A stretch of DNA of 64,000 nt, from NCBI GenBank assembly GCA_964571845.1, contig CAZNDM010000087.1:1-64000 (forward strand). The letters run 5' to 3'. Below the pieces are notes generated by a model that did no database searches, was not told the origin of the DNA, and worked only from the letters and a program-made list of their open reading frames with translations. Positions within the stretch are counted from its first letter, which is position 1, and each line of letters begins with the position of its first letter. This DNA is from WFZT01 sp964571845. GTDB taxonomy: Bacteria > Hydrothermota > Hydrothermia > B15-G9 > WFZT01. The position numbers and the translations under genes were made by a program. This document shows positions 17,836 to 26,115 of this stretch, in pieces.

Positions 17836-18831
17836 CTACCCTCTCAGATGGTCGTAGCCCATATTGTCAACATAGACCTCACTTCCGTCTTCTTTGATCA
17901 ATCTAACCCCAACATGGGGTGAATGTGTAACTTCCCCGATTTCAGTTACATCGTAATTCATCCTTTTGAGCTTTTCATATTCCTCTTCACTCAGAGTAAA
18001 GGCAACCTCATACTCTTCCCCACTTCCCACAACGAGCTGGAAAAGCGGGGCACCAATCAATCTCGCAACATCCCTCAAATAGGGTTTAAAGGGGAGCTTT
18101 CTTTCGTAGATTACGATTTCTACCTGAGAACTTCTGGCTATTCTTGAAAGGTCCACTCCGAGTCCATCGGATATGTCAATTGATGCATTTATTTTCACAT
18201 CGAGCAAAATTTTTTTCATAAAATCGATTCTGGGCCAGGGTTTGTAAAACTTCTCAAGGATCTCCTCAAGCTGGTCTGAGGGGATCTGCTTCTTTATCTC
18301 ATGCCGGTTTATGATGTTCAGAGCGGTTCTGACCCTGCCGAGATCACCGGTAACCACGACCTTATCTCCGGGCTCTGCTCCACCACGGGTAATATTCCTC
18401 TCCCGCGGAATTTCTCCAATTACAGTGATAACGATCCCCACTCTTTCTGAGGCTGTTATATTCCCGCCTGAGGGAGATATGCAGAAGGCACTACTGAGCT
18501 CCTTAAAGCCATCGTAGATCCTGAAAACATTGTTTTCAGGGAACCTTTTCGGAATCTCGAGATTCACGAGAAATGTCAGGGGAGTTGCTCCAACTACCGC
18601 AAGGTCCGAAAGTGCACCTGCAAGAGCCCTGTGTCCCACCTGCTCGTAAGGGAGGATATCCGGATAAAAGTGCCTTCCTTCGATCGTAGCATCAACGCTT
18701 ATGACCATATTCTGGGTTGGGATCTCTTTCATTATAACCGTATCGTCGCCGAACCCATTAACGATTCTTGGATGCGGCTTATAGTACTCGCGCAGTCTTT
18801 CTACCAGCTGGTCTTCTCGTATGTGTATCAT
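17836..18831 (-). CDS. thiL: Thiamine-monophosphate kinase
   Basis: Predicted 331-residue ThiL, which phosphorylates thiamine monophosphate to thiamine pyrophosphate using ATP. Family signatures: GFGDDTVIM near residue 26 (metal-binding Asp pair), SVDATIEGRHF, the dimer-core GHRALAGALSDLAVVGATPLTFLVNL, VVTGDLG and INASIDISDGLGVDL, and GSGEEYEVAFTL. Length is normal. Its start overlaps the sigma-factor gene by 4 bp (ATGA), making it the third gene of the hspR-sigma-thiL operon. No other thiamine genes are present in the window. Confidence 0.9.
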   Translation of the reverse strand: MIHIREDQLVERLREYYKPHPRIVNGFGDDTVIMKEIPTQNMVISVDATIEGRHFYPDILPYEQVGHRALAGALSDLAVVGATPLTFLVNLEIPKRFPENNVFRIYDGFKELSSAFCISPSGGNITASERVGIVITVIGEIPRERNITRGGAEPGDKVVVTGDLGRVRTALNIINRHEIKKQIPSDQLEEILEKFYKPWPRIDFMKKILLDVKINASIDISDGLGVDLSRIARSSQVEIVIYERKLPFKPYLRDVARLIGAPLFQLVVGSGEEYEVAFTLSEEEYEKLKRMNYDVTEIGEVTHSPHVGVRLIKEDGSEVYVDNMGYDHLRG

Positions 18832-19667
18832 ATCAGATTTTTCAGAAGCTCACCGTGCTTCTGTTTCAGGGTTTTGAGGGCACGCTCTTTGAGCTGCCTT
18901 ACTCTTTCACGGGAAATGCCAAGCTGTTTCCCGATCTCTTCGAGTGTCTTGGGTCTTCCATCGTCAAGGCCGAAGTACATTTCCAGAATCATCTTATCTC
19001 TTGGTCTGAGATCCTGCATAGCCTCTTTGAGTCTCTCAACGAGCTCCACTTCCTCGTAAGCCTCTTCAGGTGACGGAAGTGCATCCTGGTTAACTATATC
19101 AACAAGGGTCTGCTTTTCATTGTCCGGGTATATCGGGGAGTCGAGTGACACCTCCGATGTGATCATGCTGTAAGACTTTTTGACCTCTTCAGTAGGTATG
19201 CCAAGTTCTTCTGCGATCTCTTCAAAAGTTGGTTCAACGCCTTTCTCCTGCAGGAGATCGATCTGGGCTTCGCGGATCTTCTTCATCTTGGCGCGCTGCT
19301 CACCGGATATCTTGATCAACCGGGACTGTTCATTGAGCGCTTTCATTATTGCCTGCCTTATCCACCAGATGGCATAAGACAGGAACCTGACTTTTCTATT
19401 GGGGTCAAATCTTTTGAGGGCACGGAGCAGACCGAGGTTACCCTCGTTGATGAGATCCGCGAGGGGAACTCCGTAACCCTGATAGTGTCTTGCAATACTG
19501 ACAACGAATTTAAGATGTGAGTAAATGAGTTTTTCAATAGCCTCTTTGTCACCCTTCTGGGCACGAATAATAAGCTCCCTCTCCTCCTCTGGAGTGAGAG
19601 TGGGTGAATCGGCTATTTCTCTGAAGTATATTTCCAGCGATTTTTCGTCAATGTTATAAAGACTCAT
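18828..19667 (-). CDS. Primary-type sigma-70 factor lacking region 1.1
   Basis: Predicted 279-residue sigma-70 factor. Region 1.2 starts at about 8 (SLEIYFREIADSPTLTPEEE). Region 2 includes LIYSHLKFVVSIARHYQGYGVPLADLINEGNLGLLRALKRFDPNRKVRFLSYAIWWIRQAIMKAL (2.1-2.4). Region 3 covers about 115-200. Region 4 has RPRDKMILEMYFGLDDGRPKTLEEIGKQLGISRERVRQLKERALKTLK (4.1-4.2, HTH). It lacks region 1.1 and the nonconserved insert, as do the primary sigma factors of Bacteroidota (about 287 residues). The standard -35/-10 promoters across the window fit recognition by such a factor. It overlaps hspR by 14 bp. It could be the housekeeping sigma or a closely related group 2 factor. Confidence 0.85.
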   Translation of the reverse strand: MSLYNIDEKSLEIYFREIADSPTLTPEEERELIIRAQKGDKEAIEKLIYSHLKFVVSIARHYQGYGVPLADLINEGNLGLLRALKRFDPNRKVRFLSYAIWWIRQAIMKALNEQSRLIKISGEQRAKMKKIREAQIDLLQEKGVEPTFEEIAEELGIPTEEVKKSYSMITSEVSLDSPIYPDNEKQTLVDIVNQDALPSPEEAYEEVELVERLKEAMQDLRPRDKMILEMYFGLDDGRPKTLEEIGKQLGISRERVRQLKERALKTLKQKHGELLKNLI

Positions 19668-19947
19668 CTTTTTCGAATTCCTCCAGGGCTTTATCTATGT
19701 CAACTGTCATCTCAAGTACCATTTTGACCCCGGCGAGATTCAGCCCCTTCTCGTGGGTCAGGTACTTAATGAGCTTCAGTTTTTTAAGATCATTCAGAGA
19801 GTAAAGCCTCGTCTTCTTGTCCGTCCTCTTTGGCACAACGAGTCCCTTCTTCTCATACAGCCTCAAAGTTTGTACATGCAGACCGACCAGTCTTGCAGCG
19901 ACGCTGATCACATAAACAGGCTCATTTGGCCCGATTTCCTTTATCAT
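19654..19947 (-). CDS. hspR: HspR-like MerR-family heat-shock repressor
   Basis: Predicted 97-residue MerR-type regulator. PVYVISVAARLVGLHVQTLRLYEKKGLVVPKRTDKKTRLYS is the winged-helix DNA-binding part, and LKLIKYLTHEKGLNLAGVKMVLEM is the dimer-helix part typical of HspR. HspR represses chaperone operons in Actinobacteria and related groups by binding inverted repeats called HAIR. I start at the ATG at 19947, which lies 6 bases after the GGGGGG ribosome site; an ATG two codons earlier (19953) lies too close to it. No convincing HAIR repeat is visible upstream. The gene precedes a primary-type sigma factor in one operon. Confidence 0.8.
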   Translation of the reverse strand: MIKEIGPNEPVYVISVAARLVGLHVQTLRLYEKKGLVVPKRTDKKTRLYSLNDLKKLKLIKYLTHEKGLNLAGVKMVLEMTVDIDKALEEFEKDESL

Positions 19948-19982
19948 ACTCATCCCCCCTTCAGGTTTTTGTTGTGCTATTA

Positions 19983-20012
19983 TTTATATAATCCCTGAGC
20001 GGGGGTTGTCAA
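19983..20012 (-). promoter_or_regulatory. Promoter of the hspR-sigma-thiL operon
   Basis: Minus-strand TTGACA (20007-20012), 16-18 bp spacer and a TATATAAA -10 region (19983-19990). The start codon is about 40 bases downstream. Confidence 0.7.
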
Positions 20013-20041
20013 GTTTTTTGATAAAGGAGAAGTAAACTAAT

Positions 20042-21877
20042 TTAAGCCCACTTTTCTATGAGCTCCTGATACTTCTCCCAGGGATACACATCCAGCGCCT
20101 TTATCCACTTTGATAATTTCTCAACTCTCGCCTTTGGATCATCCGGGATCTGTAACGGTCTGCCTCGACAGTCAATGATCAGTCCGACAACTCCTCCCTC
20201 AACCTCCACTTCGTGAACCTTTCCTTTACCGGCACCTGCATCAAAATTCTTTGAAGGCTCAATTATCGCCTTTGCCTTCTCTCCTATGCCCAGCGGGACG
20301 CGCACAAGATCGCCAAAGTTAACTGTGAGCTTTTTCCTCTCTCCTCTTGGCATCTCAAGCTGAATTTTCACACAGGGTTTGCCCTCTTTATCCACACCCT
20401 TGGGTGCAATTGAGCTACCGAGTCTGATGAGACAGTCACGATCAAACACCTCTGTCGCCGCCTCCTCGTGTACGGTCGAGAGGACACCGAGATGCGGCAT
20501 CATGAAAATAGAGTCAACAGTGAGCATGGTAACACCTTCGGGCTGGAAGGCATCGAGCATCATCAAAGCCGCCTGCTGACGGCGTGGAGCGTGGGACAAT
20601 ACCCCTCCAGAACCAATGATTAGTGCAAGTGTCATCATGTTTACCAGCGTCTCTCCAGTCATGGTCTGGGCAAAGGCATCACTTATTGTCCTCTGCTGCT
20701 GGACTCCTTTGAGTCCCACTGCCATTGCCTTGTGGTGCTGGAAAGCAAGTCTCAAAGCCTCTCTCGCAATTGCCTGCTCAATTATCAGCTCCTCCAGTGT
20801 CTGCGGGATCGTCGTGGGCCTGATCATCTTATTCCTTATCCTGTTCCTAAGGTCCGACTCCTCGATTTTAAATGGCACCCAACGCAGAATGTTTTTAATG
20901 CCCGCCTCCACCATGACGTTGGATATGGAGTAACTCATCCCCAGGTTGGCTGAAACTGTTCTGTTAAAGACCCCCTGAAAAACGGAGAATACATCTGTGG
21001 TTGCGCCGCCTATGTCAACGCCGAGAACCTCGATGTTGTTCTTGCGGGCAACCTTCTCAACGAGGAGCCCCACAGCTCCAGGTGTGGGCATTATTGGAAC
21101 ATCCGTCCAGCTCATGAGCTTCTTGTATCCAGGAGCATGCTGCATTACATGCTCCATAAAAAGTTCATGGATCTTATCCCTTGCTGGACGGAGATTTTCT
21201 CTTTCAAGAACAGGTCTAATATTATCGACAATGTAAAGGGCAACTTTGTCTCCGAGAATCTTCTTTATATCCTCTCGTGCATCTTTGTTACCAGCATAAA
21301 TGACAGGGAGCTTGTAGCCAACGCCAAATCTTGGTCTTGGCTCAGCTGCGGCAATCAGCTCGGCGAGCTCAATGACATGCTTTTTCGTACCGCCATCAAC
21401 ACCACCGGCGAGGAGAATCATGTCGGGTCTCAGTCTTCTAATCAGTTCTACCCTCTCGTGTGGCATTCTGCCATCATTGGAGGCAATAACTTCCATAACG
21501 ATAGCGCCGGCGCCGAGAGCTGCCCTTGCCGCACTCTCAGCTGTCATGCTCTTCACCACACCAGCAACGAGCATCTGCAAGCCACCACCTGCTGAAGATG
21601 TGGAAACATAGGCATCCACACCTTCCTGCTCCTTCGCCGGCTTCAATATTTTCTCACCCTCAAGAATCTTTATCCCAGTGAGCTCCTCCACTTCCCTGAA
21701 TGCATTCAGAACTCCGCGGGTAACATCCTCAAACGGCGCCTCCACCGTCGTCGGCGCCTCACCCCTCGCAATTAACCTGTAACTCTCATCCTTCTTGCCA
21801 ATTAAAATTGCCTTTGTCGTGGTACTACCACAGTCAGTTGCAATTACCCTCTTTAAAATCTCAATTTCAGCAGCCAT
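20042..21877 (-). CDS. glmL: GlmL/MutL glutamate mutase-type accessory protein
   Basis: Predicted 611-residue member of the GlmL (MutL) family, found with adenosylcobalamin-dependent glutamate mutase and related aminomutases, where it is thought to repair or chaperone the mutase. It shows the actin-like ATPase fold: phosphate 1 loop DCGSTTTKAILIG (about 16-28) and a second acidic loop LGVDIGGATTDVF (about 279-291). The segments DMILLAGGVDGGTKKH and IIGSGGVLSHAPRR are also typical. Promoter and AGGAGG site are good. No mutase subunit gene (glmS/glmE) lies next to it, which is unusual because these genes are normally clustered. Confidence 0.85.
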   Translation of the reverse strand: MAAEIEILKRVIATDCGSTTTKAILIGKKDESYRLIARGEAPTTVEAPFEDVTRGVLNAFREVEELTGIKILEGEKILKPAKEQEGVDAYVSTSSAGGGLQMLVAGVVKSMTAESAARAALGAGAIVMEVIASNDGRMPHERVELIRRLRPDMILLAGGVDGGTKKHVIELAELIAAAEPRPRFGVGYKLPVIYAGNKDAREDIKKILGDKVALYIVDNIRPVLERENLRPARDKIHELFMEHVMQHAPGYKKLMSWTDVPIMPTPGAVGLLVEKVARKNNIEVLGVDIGGATTDVFSVFQGVFNRTVSANLGMSYSISNVMVEAGIKNILRWVPFKIEESDLRNRIRNKMIRPTTIPQTLEELIIEQAIAREALRLAFQHHKAMAVGLKGVQQQRTISDAFAQTMTGETLVNMMTLALIIGSGGVLSHAPRRQQAALMMLDAFQPEGVTMLTVDSIFMMPHLGVLSTVHEEAATEVFDRDCLIRLGSSIAPKGVDKEGKPCVKIQLEMPRGERKKLTVNFGDLVRVPLGIGEKAKAIIEPSKNFDAGAGKGKVHEVEVEGGVVGLIIDCRGRPLQIPDDPKARVEKLSKWIKALDVYPWEKYQELIEKWA

Positions 21878-21898
21878 ATTTTTCCTCCTATGCGGTTT

Positions 21899-21928
21899 AT
21901 TTTAATGCTTTCCACACATTTCTTTCAA
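21899..21928 (-). promoter_or_regulatory. Promoter of glmL
   Basis: Minus-strand TTGAAA (21923-21928), 18-bp spacer and TAAAAT (21899-21904), about 22 bases before the glmL start. It diverges from the ChrB-domain promoter at 22010-22038. Confidence 0.65.
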
Positions 21929-22009
21929 ATTCTGGTATTACCTTAATTTCGCATTCCACCCTCACATTCCATGCTTTATCCTTCAAAAAGTCAAATCCCG
22001 GTTACCAGA

Positions 22010-22038
22010 TTGCAATAAATCCACACCTGCCTTAGATT
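22010..22038 (+). promoter_or_regulatory. Promoter of the ChrB-domain gene
   Basis: TTGCAA (22010-22015), 17-bp spacer and TAGATT (22033-22038). An AGGAGG ribosome site follows at about 22047, just before the ATG at 22060. Confidence 0.55.
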
Positions 22039-22059
22039 TTGTAAAAGGAGGTGGTCAAG

Positions 22060-22491
22060 ATGAAGTGGGTAACCCGTGAACATGTACATGTTGACAGAGT
22101 AGCGTGTCCCTGGCTTATCAAAAGATTCATAGATCCTGATGCCGTGTTTGAATTCGTCCCCAGGGACACCGATCCGTCCACAATTAAGGACGGAATTCCG
22201 TTTGACATGAAAGGTGTGGAGCTCGGACACCATGGAGACAAATGCTCTTTCGATGCATTTATGGAAAAATATAAACTCGATGACCCGGCTCTCAAAAAAA
22301 TTCAGCAGATCGTCAGAGAAGCTGACACACATGTTGAAAACCCATCACCTCTCGCAATCGCACTCAAAATTCTTGCAAAAGGTTACAGAATGATCTCCAG
22401 AGACGACCACGAAACCCTTGAAAAAGAGTTCCCCTTATACGACGCACTCTACGCTTACTTCAAAGCTGAGATGGAAAACCAAGCTCCCTGA
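22060..22491 (+). CDS. ChrB-domain protein
   Basis: Predicted 143-residue protein matching the C-terminal domain of ChrB. The hallmark is HVDRVACPWLIKRFIDPDAVFEFVPR near residues 9-34, followed by FDMKGVELGHHGDKCSFDAFMEKY and a helical tail. ChrB was named as a chromate-resistance regulator or sensor, but stand-alone short versions are widespread and their function is not settled. A GTG three codons upstream (22051) would lie inside the ribosome site (AAAGGAGG), so ATG at 22060 is preferred. There is no ChrA transporter gene nearby. Its 3' end overlaps the convergent hydrolase gene by 32 bp. Confidence 0.8.
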   Translation: MKWVTREHVHVDRVACPWLIKRFIDPDAVFEFVPRDTDPSTIKDGIPFDMKGVELGHHGDKCSFDAFMEKYKLDDPALKKIQQIVREADTHVENPSPLAIALKILAKGYRMISRDDHETLEKEFPLYDALYAYFKAEMENQAP

Positions 22492-23191
22492 TCCACTCTG
22501 TCAGAATACGATTGACCTTTTTGAACTTTTCTATCATCACCATGTGTCCTGCACTGACGAAGTAGGCTTTTGCAGCCGGTACAAGTCCGATCGTTCTTTC
22601 AATCTCCTTTCTGTCCAGTAATCTGTCCTTTGTGCCGTATATGAATAACACGGGAATTTTCAGATTTCTCAGAATAAAAGATACATCGGATCCTGCGGCT
22701 TTCAAATCCGCTTCAAGCGATTCCCTGTTGCGGCTCAAAATCTGATTTGCAGTCTTCAAGCATCGTTCTACATGATCCGGGGAATAAAACATATTTGAAC
22801 AGAATTTTTCAGGACTCTCAGGAGGGTTTAATTCTGGAAGCCTTGCCGTGGAAGACACGAGGACAACTCCCCGCGGTCTATACCCCATTTCCACGGTTTT
22901 CAACACAATGTGTCCACCAAGAGAATGACCCATTAAGACTTTATCTCCCGGAGAACTTTTCAAAAACTCCGCCACGATCAATGCGTAATCCTCAATATTC
23001 GTGGACGGCTTTCCTCCACTTTTGCCGTGACCGGGTAAATCTGGAGCTATTGTGGTGAATGGTAGATGTTCAATTTGATAGTACCAGTTTAAGTGATTCC
23101 CTCCTGCACCGTGAACCATAATTACATCAGGACCAACCCTCCGCCTGAAGCTGTAATAAATTTCAACCCCACGGACACGGATAAGGGGCAT
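22460..23191 (-). CDS. Alpha/beta-fold hydrolase
   Basis: Predicted 243-residue alpha/beta hydrolase. The oxyanion region is MVHGAGGNHLNW (about 24-35), the nucleophile elbow GHSLGG puts Ser at about 93, and the acid is in IYGTKDRLL (about 193). The catalytic His is in SAGHMVMIEKF near the C-terminus. All triad positions are present. The class includes esterases, lipases and lactonases; no substrate can be assigned. Start and stop of the upstream small gene share one base (TAATG), so it ends the htpX operon. There is no signal peptide, so it is probably cytoplasmic. Confidence 0.8.
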   Translation of the reverse strand: MPLIRVRGVEIYYSFRRRVGPDVIMVHGAGGNHLNWYYQIEHLPFTTIAPDLPGHGKSGGKPSTNIEDYALIVAEFLKSSPGDKVLMGHSLGGHIVLKTVEMGYRPRGVVLVSSTARLPELNPPESPEKFCSNMFYSPDHVERCLKTANQILSRNRESLEADLKAAGSDVSFILRNLKIPVLFIYGTKDRLLDRKEIERTIGLVPAAKAYFVSAGHMVMIEKFKKVNRILTEWIRELGFPSQL

Positions 23192-23379
23192 TACTCCATC
23201 TCTTCTTCCAGTCGTTCAATCTCCTTTTTGATTTTGGAGATCTTTTTATCTATGCTCTCTTCTTTTAGATGGGTCTTCTCCATAAACTCTTCCCCTGTCC
23301 ATGGGGTAACGAATAACGCAACGAGTCCCCCAAAGAGAATTCCCAGTATAAACCAGAAAATCCCTTCCTTAACTCTCAT
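23191..23379 (-). CDS. YtxH-like small membrane protein
   Basis: Predicted 62-residue protein. One membrane helix (about 7-24, IFWFILGILFGGLVALFVTPWTG) with the glycine-rich turn and TPWTGEE typical of YtxH proteins is followed by a charged coiled coil (KKISKIKKEIERLEEEME). Function unknown; homologues are often stress-associated. A GGAG ribosome site lies 7 bases before the ATG, which supports a real gene despite the size. It sits between yraN and the hydrolase in one operon. Confidence 0.7.
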   Translation of the reverse strand: MRVKEGIFWFILGILFGGLVALFVTPWTGEEFMEKTHLKEESIDKKISKIKKEIERLEEEME

Positions 23380-23391
23380 AGTTTCACTCCT

Positions 23392-23751
23392 TTAAAAAGC
23401 GTTTTCGATGTGATCTATTTTAACATCGTCCTTGTTAAATTTTACACCAATTGCGTCAAATCTCAAATCGTGATTCTGGAATTCAGGATGTGATTCCAAG
23501 TAATACTCAGCAGTTTTTATAAGTTTCTGAATCTTAAATGGGCCTATGGTCTCAACCGGGTCAATTCCAAGGGCATCTGAAGAAAAGCTTCTTACTTCAA
23601 CAAAAACGAGCATCCCTTTTCTTTCAGCGATTATGTCAATTTCCCCGCCCCGCCATCGGAAATTCCGCTCGACAATCCTGTAGCCTTTCTTTTTCAAGTA
23701 ACTGGCAGCGACCTCTTCTCCCTTCCTGCCTTTACCGCTTCTGGAAGTCAT
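23392..23751 (-). CDS. YraN family endonuclease-like protein
   Basis: Predicted 119-residue UPF0102 (YraN) protein, a small Holliday-junction-resolvase-like fold. It shows GRKGEEVAASYLKKKGYRIVERNFRWRGGEIDIIAERKGMLVFVEVRSFSSD, with the family E...GEIDII...VEVR nuclease-like pattern (E13, D33 and E46 region). A longer in-frame start (23904) would lie deep inside the upstream gene. The ATG at 23751 forms a 4-bp ATGA overlap with the preceding stop and begins exactly at the conserved N-terminus, so it is used. It is co-translated with the GWxTD genes. The biochemical role of the family is not established. Confidence 0.85.
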   Translation of the reverse strand: MTSRSGKGRKGEEVAASYLKKKGYRIVERNFRWRGGEIDIIAERKGMLVFVEVRSFSSDALGIDPVETIGPFKIQKLIKTAEYYLESHPEFQNHDLRFDAIGVKFNKDDVKIDHIENAF

Positions 23752-25031
23752 TGCCGGGGACTTGAAACATCCTCTTCGGGCACATACCTTCTCCAGTCCG
23801 GTACACCGGGCTCCTCTTTGTTGTTTGAATAGATCAGCTTGAAATCTCCATCGTTTCGCACATCGACGAAGATAAACTTCCAGTTGTGTGAGTAGTAATA
23901 CCACTCCTCCCTGTCCGGCTTTGGAATATCCATTGATATTCTTTTGATCTCGTCCGGCTCTCCGTACTTGATCAGGATCCTTCCACGATCAGTGTAACGG
24001 CCCTTTTTCTTACCTGTTGAAAATTTATTGTCCGCCTCTTTTACCCTGAGAATAAATTCCTCGAGGAATTCGTTTTCAGGAGTTTCAGGATCTGGATCCC
24101 TCTGACTCCAGAATTTTTTCAGAAACAGGATACGCGCCTTTTCGTCTTTTATTTTTTTAAACTGCAAAATCTCTTTTGGTGAAGCAATATAATCTATGAA
24201 CGAAACATAGTCCATTAGCTCTGGAGAGACTTCCCTTTCCCCGAATGTGAAATAAAAGATCCGCTCCGCCCTCAGGTGACTTCCGTCACTTAACTTCACA
24301 AAATCGAGAACGAGTTTATACTCCCCTTCGTCCTTCAGGTCATCAAGAAGCATTGCGCCGATACCAACATACTTACCATCAATTTTCAGAATCTCCGGTC
24401 TATTCCTGACCATAGGAGTCCCGTCCCGTGAATAGATCAAAGAATTTAATACCACTGTGGCACTATCCTGAACATAAATCTCATAGGTGTATAGAAGGGT
24501 ATCCTTTTCCGGGCTGTAAGTACGGACGGGATTGGGGATAAAACTCATCCCGTACTTGAAGAAATTCGGTATCGTATCTTCACTGATACTCCAGAGGAGC
24601 TCAATATCTGAAACTCCGGGAATCCCCTCGTGGGTTATCACAAAAGTGGTATCAACACTGGAGGAAGTGCCGGCGTTGAGATCACTGACTCCAAATCTGA
24701 GGTGATATTTTCCCGGTGCAAGCAAAAGGGTTATCTGATCAACCAGATAATTGCTGGATTTGACGACCTGTTTCCATTTTCTTTTCAAAGGCTTTTTACC
24801 GGGAGATTCCAGCTCGAAAGAGTATTCAATCGCCTTTTTTCCGGTTGAATCTGCCTCAAAACTTCTGAGCTCAACGAGGTAATAGAACTCGGCTCTCTTC
24901 ACACTGTCCACCTCGTTGAAAACAGAGTAGTCCAGATAGAATCTGGGAACACCAGCAGGGGTAAGTACAGCCTGAGAATGCGGAAAACTAATTAATCCTG
25001 TCAAAAAGATCAGCTGGATAATAAAGCTCAT
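23748..25031 (-). CDS. GWxTD-domain secreted protein (second of two)
   Basis: Predicted 427-residue secreted protein with a GWxTD-type C-terminal domain (about 305-420): FLKKFWSQRDPDPETPENEFLEEFILRVKEADNKFSTGKKKGRYTDRGRILIKYGEPDEI...WYY. The N-terminal part is a beta-rich region after a signal peptide (MSFIIQLIFLTGLISFPHSQA). Such proteins are common in FCB and WOR-3-type genomes, but their function is unknown. I chose ATG 25031, which follows GGAGGTTTTGGAG, over a GTG at 25049. The gene overlaps the end of the upstream GWxTD gene by 44 bp. The two are a tandem duplication in the same operon as htpX. Confidence 0.75.
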   Translation of the reverse strand: MSFIIQLIFLTGLISFPHSQAVLTPAGVPRFYLDYSVFNEVDSVKRAEFYYLVELRSFEADSTGKKAIEYSFELESPGKKPLKRKWKQVVKSSNYLVDQITLLLAPGKYHLRFGVSDLNAGTSSSVDTTFVITHEGIPGVSDIELLWSISEDTIPNFFKYGMSFIPNPVRTYSPEKDTLLYTYEIYVQDSATVVLNSLIYSRDGTPMVRNRPEILKIDGKYVGIGAMLLDDLKDEGEYKLVLDFVKLSDGSHLRAERIFYFTFGEREVSPELMDYVSFIDYIASPKEILQFKKIKDEKARILFLKKFWSQRDPDPETPENEFLEEFILRVKEADNKFSTGKKKGRYTDRGRILIKYGEPDEIKRISMDIPKPDREEWYYYSHNWKFIFVDVRNDGDFKLIYSNNKEEPGVPDWRRYVPEEDVSSPRQ

Positions 25032-26115
25032 AATCTCCAAAACCTCCACGATCTACAAAGATTATTGTCAAATTCCTGTCATAATAATACCACACCTGAT
25101 AGGGAAGTGCATTCACATCAAATGGATGACTATCTATCTCGTCAGGTGGACCGAGCTTTATATAAACATGTCCCCTGTCAGTCAACGAACCGAGCATTCT
25201 GCCTATTGAGAAGTTCTTATTCGCATATGTCACCCTTTCGACAAACTCCTCCATCAATTCATTCTCAGGTGTTCCCGGAGTGGGATCGTGCTTTTTCCAG
25301 AATTCCTTCCAGAGGTTCATCTTCAGGGAATCAGGCGCCCTCTCAATCCTCCTGACTTCACTGTATGGTGCGATGTAAATAAGTGCAGGGATATAATTGT
25401 CGAGATTCCCGACAAGGATACTTCCACCCTTCCTGTATATAAAACGCGCCTTTCTCTCAAATTTTACTCCGTCAACTGTAATTTTGAACCCCGTCGTGTA
25501 CTCCCCTCGCGCAAGTGTGTCTGGCATGCTGAACTTTACAACAAAATTACCCCCACCCTTTCTCTCGATAATGGGAGAGAGCACGACCCCTTTAACGGGG
25601 ACATCGAACCCCCGCTGATCCTCCATTAATTTTAAGGTTACCTCTATCTTCGAAGGGTCCGGGATCACCCTGAACAGAAATGCCACGGTATCACCTTCAA
25701 AAACCGGATACCCTTCAACAGGGATTGGGTCTCCAAGAAAAATCTTATTTTTCATGTAATCCCTTAGATCGTACTTCCACTCTTTCTCAAATACTTCCTC
25801 ACCTGTTATGGAGTTTGAAATCTTAAGTAAGGCTTTAAATTTCTTCCTCGTCGGGATTTTAAAACTTCTTTTGATTATTTTCCGCAAAGAACCGCCCTTC
25901 TTGAACTTCACATACCAGAAATTTCCAAAGATCACATCCTTACCTGACCTGATCTCTACTGCAACTTCTGCGGATCCCCTGCCTCTGAAGGTGAGAAACT
26001 TCGAAGCAGGTAATGCCGCGACAACGGTTACTTCACACGAATCAGCGGAAACGGGCGAAATATAAAAAAATCCCTGTGGCTTAAGAAGAGAGGCGAGGAT
26101 GAGGAGCCAGAACAA
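24988..26115 (-). CDS. GWxTD-domain protein (first of two)
   Basis: Predicted 375-residue protein with a short N-terminal hydrophobic signal (MFWLLILASLLKPQGFFYISPV) and beta-rich middle. The C-terminal GWxTD-type domain (about 260-370) reads LWKEFWKKHDPTPGTPENELMEEFVERVTYANKNFSIGRMLGSLTDRGHVYIKLGPPDEI...QVWYYYDRNLTIIFVD. The start is a TTG directly after the htpX stop codon, with a GGTGAT-like ribosome site; no ATG fits better. It is a paralogue of the next gene (matching blocks DP.PGTPENEL, DRG.I.IK.G.PDEI). Function unknown. Coupling to the membrane protease HtpX suggests a role in envelope quality control, which is inference. Confidence 0.7.
   Translation of the reverse strand: MFWLLILASLLKPQGFFYISPVSADSCEVTVVAALPASKFLTFRGRGSAEVAVEIRSGKDVIFGNFWYVKFKKGGSLRKIIKRSFKIPTRKKFKALLKISNSITGEEVFEKEWKYDLRDYMKNKIFLGDPIPVEGYPVFEGDTVAFLFRVIPDPSKIEVTLKLMEDQRGFDVPVKGVVLSPIIERKGGGNFVVKFSMPDTLARGEYTTGFKITVDGVKFERKARFIYRKGGSILVGNLDNYIPALIYIAPYSEVRRIERAPDSLKMNLWKEFWKKHDPTPGTPENELMEEFVERVTYANKNFSIGRMLGSLTDRGHVYIKLGPPDEIDSHPFDVNALPYQVWYYYDRNLTIIFVDRGGFGDYELYYPADLFDRIN

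Noticed and set aside
19948..20041. HAIR operator for HspR autoregulation
   Set aside because: The promoter has a CTTGA half-site only; the second half is not at the required spacing.
23751..23904. Extended N-terminus of YraN
   Set aside because: It lies inside the upstream GWxTD gene, and the conserved YraN domain begins at the ATG at 23751, which forms the usual ATGA overlap.
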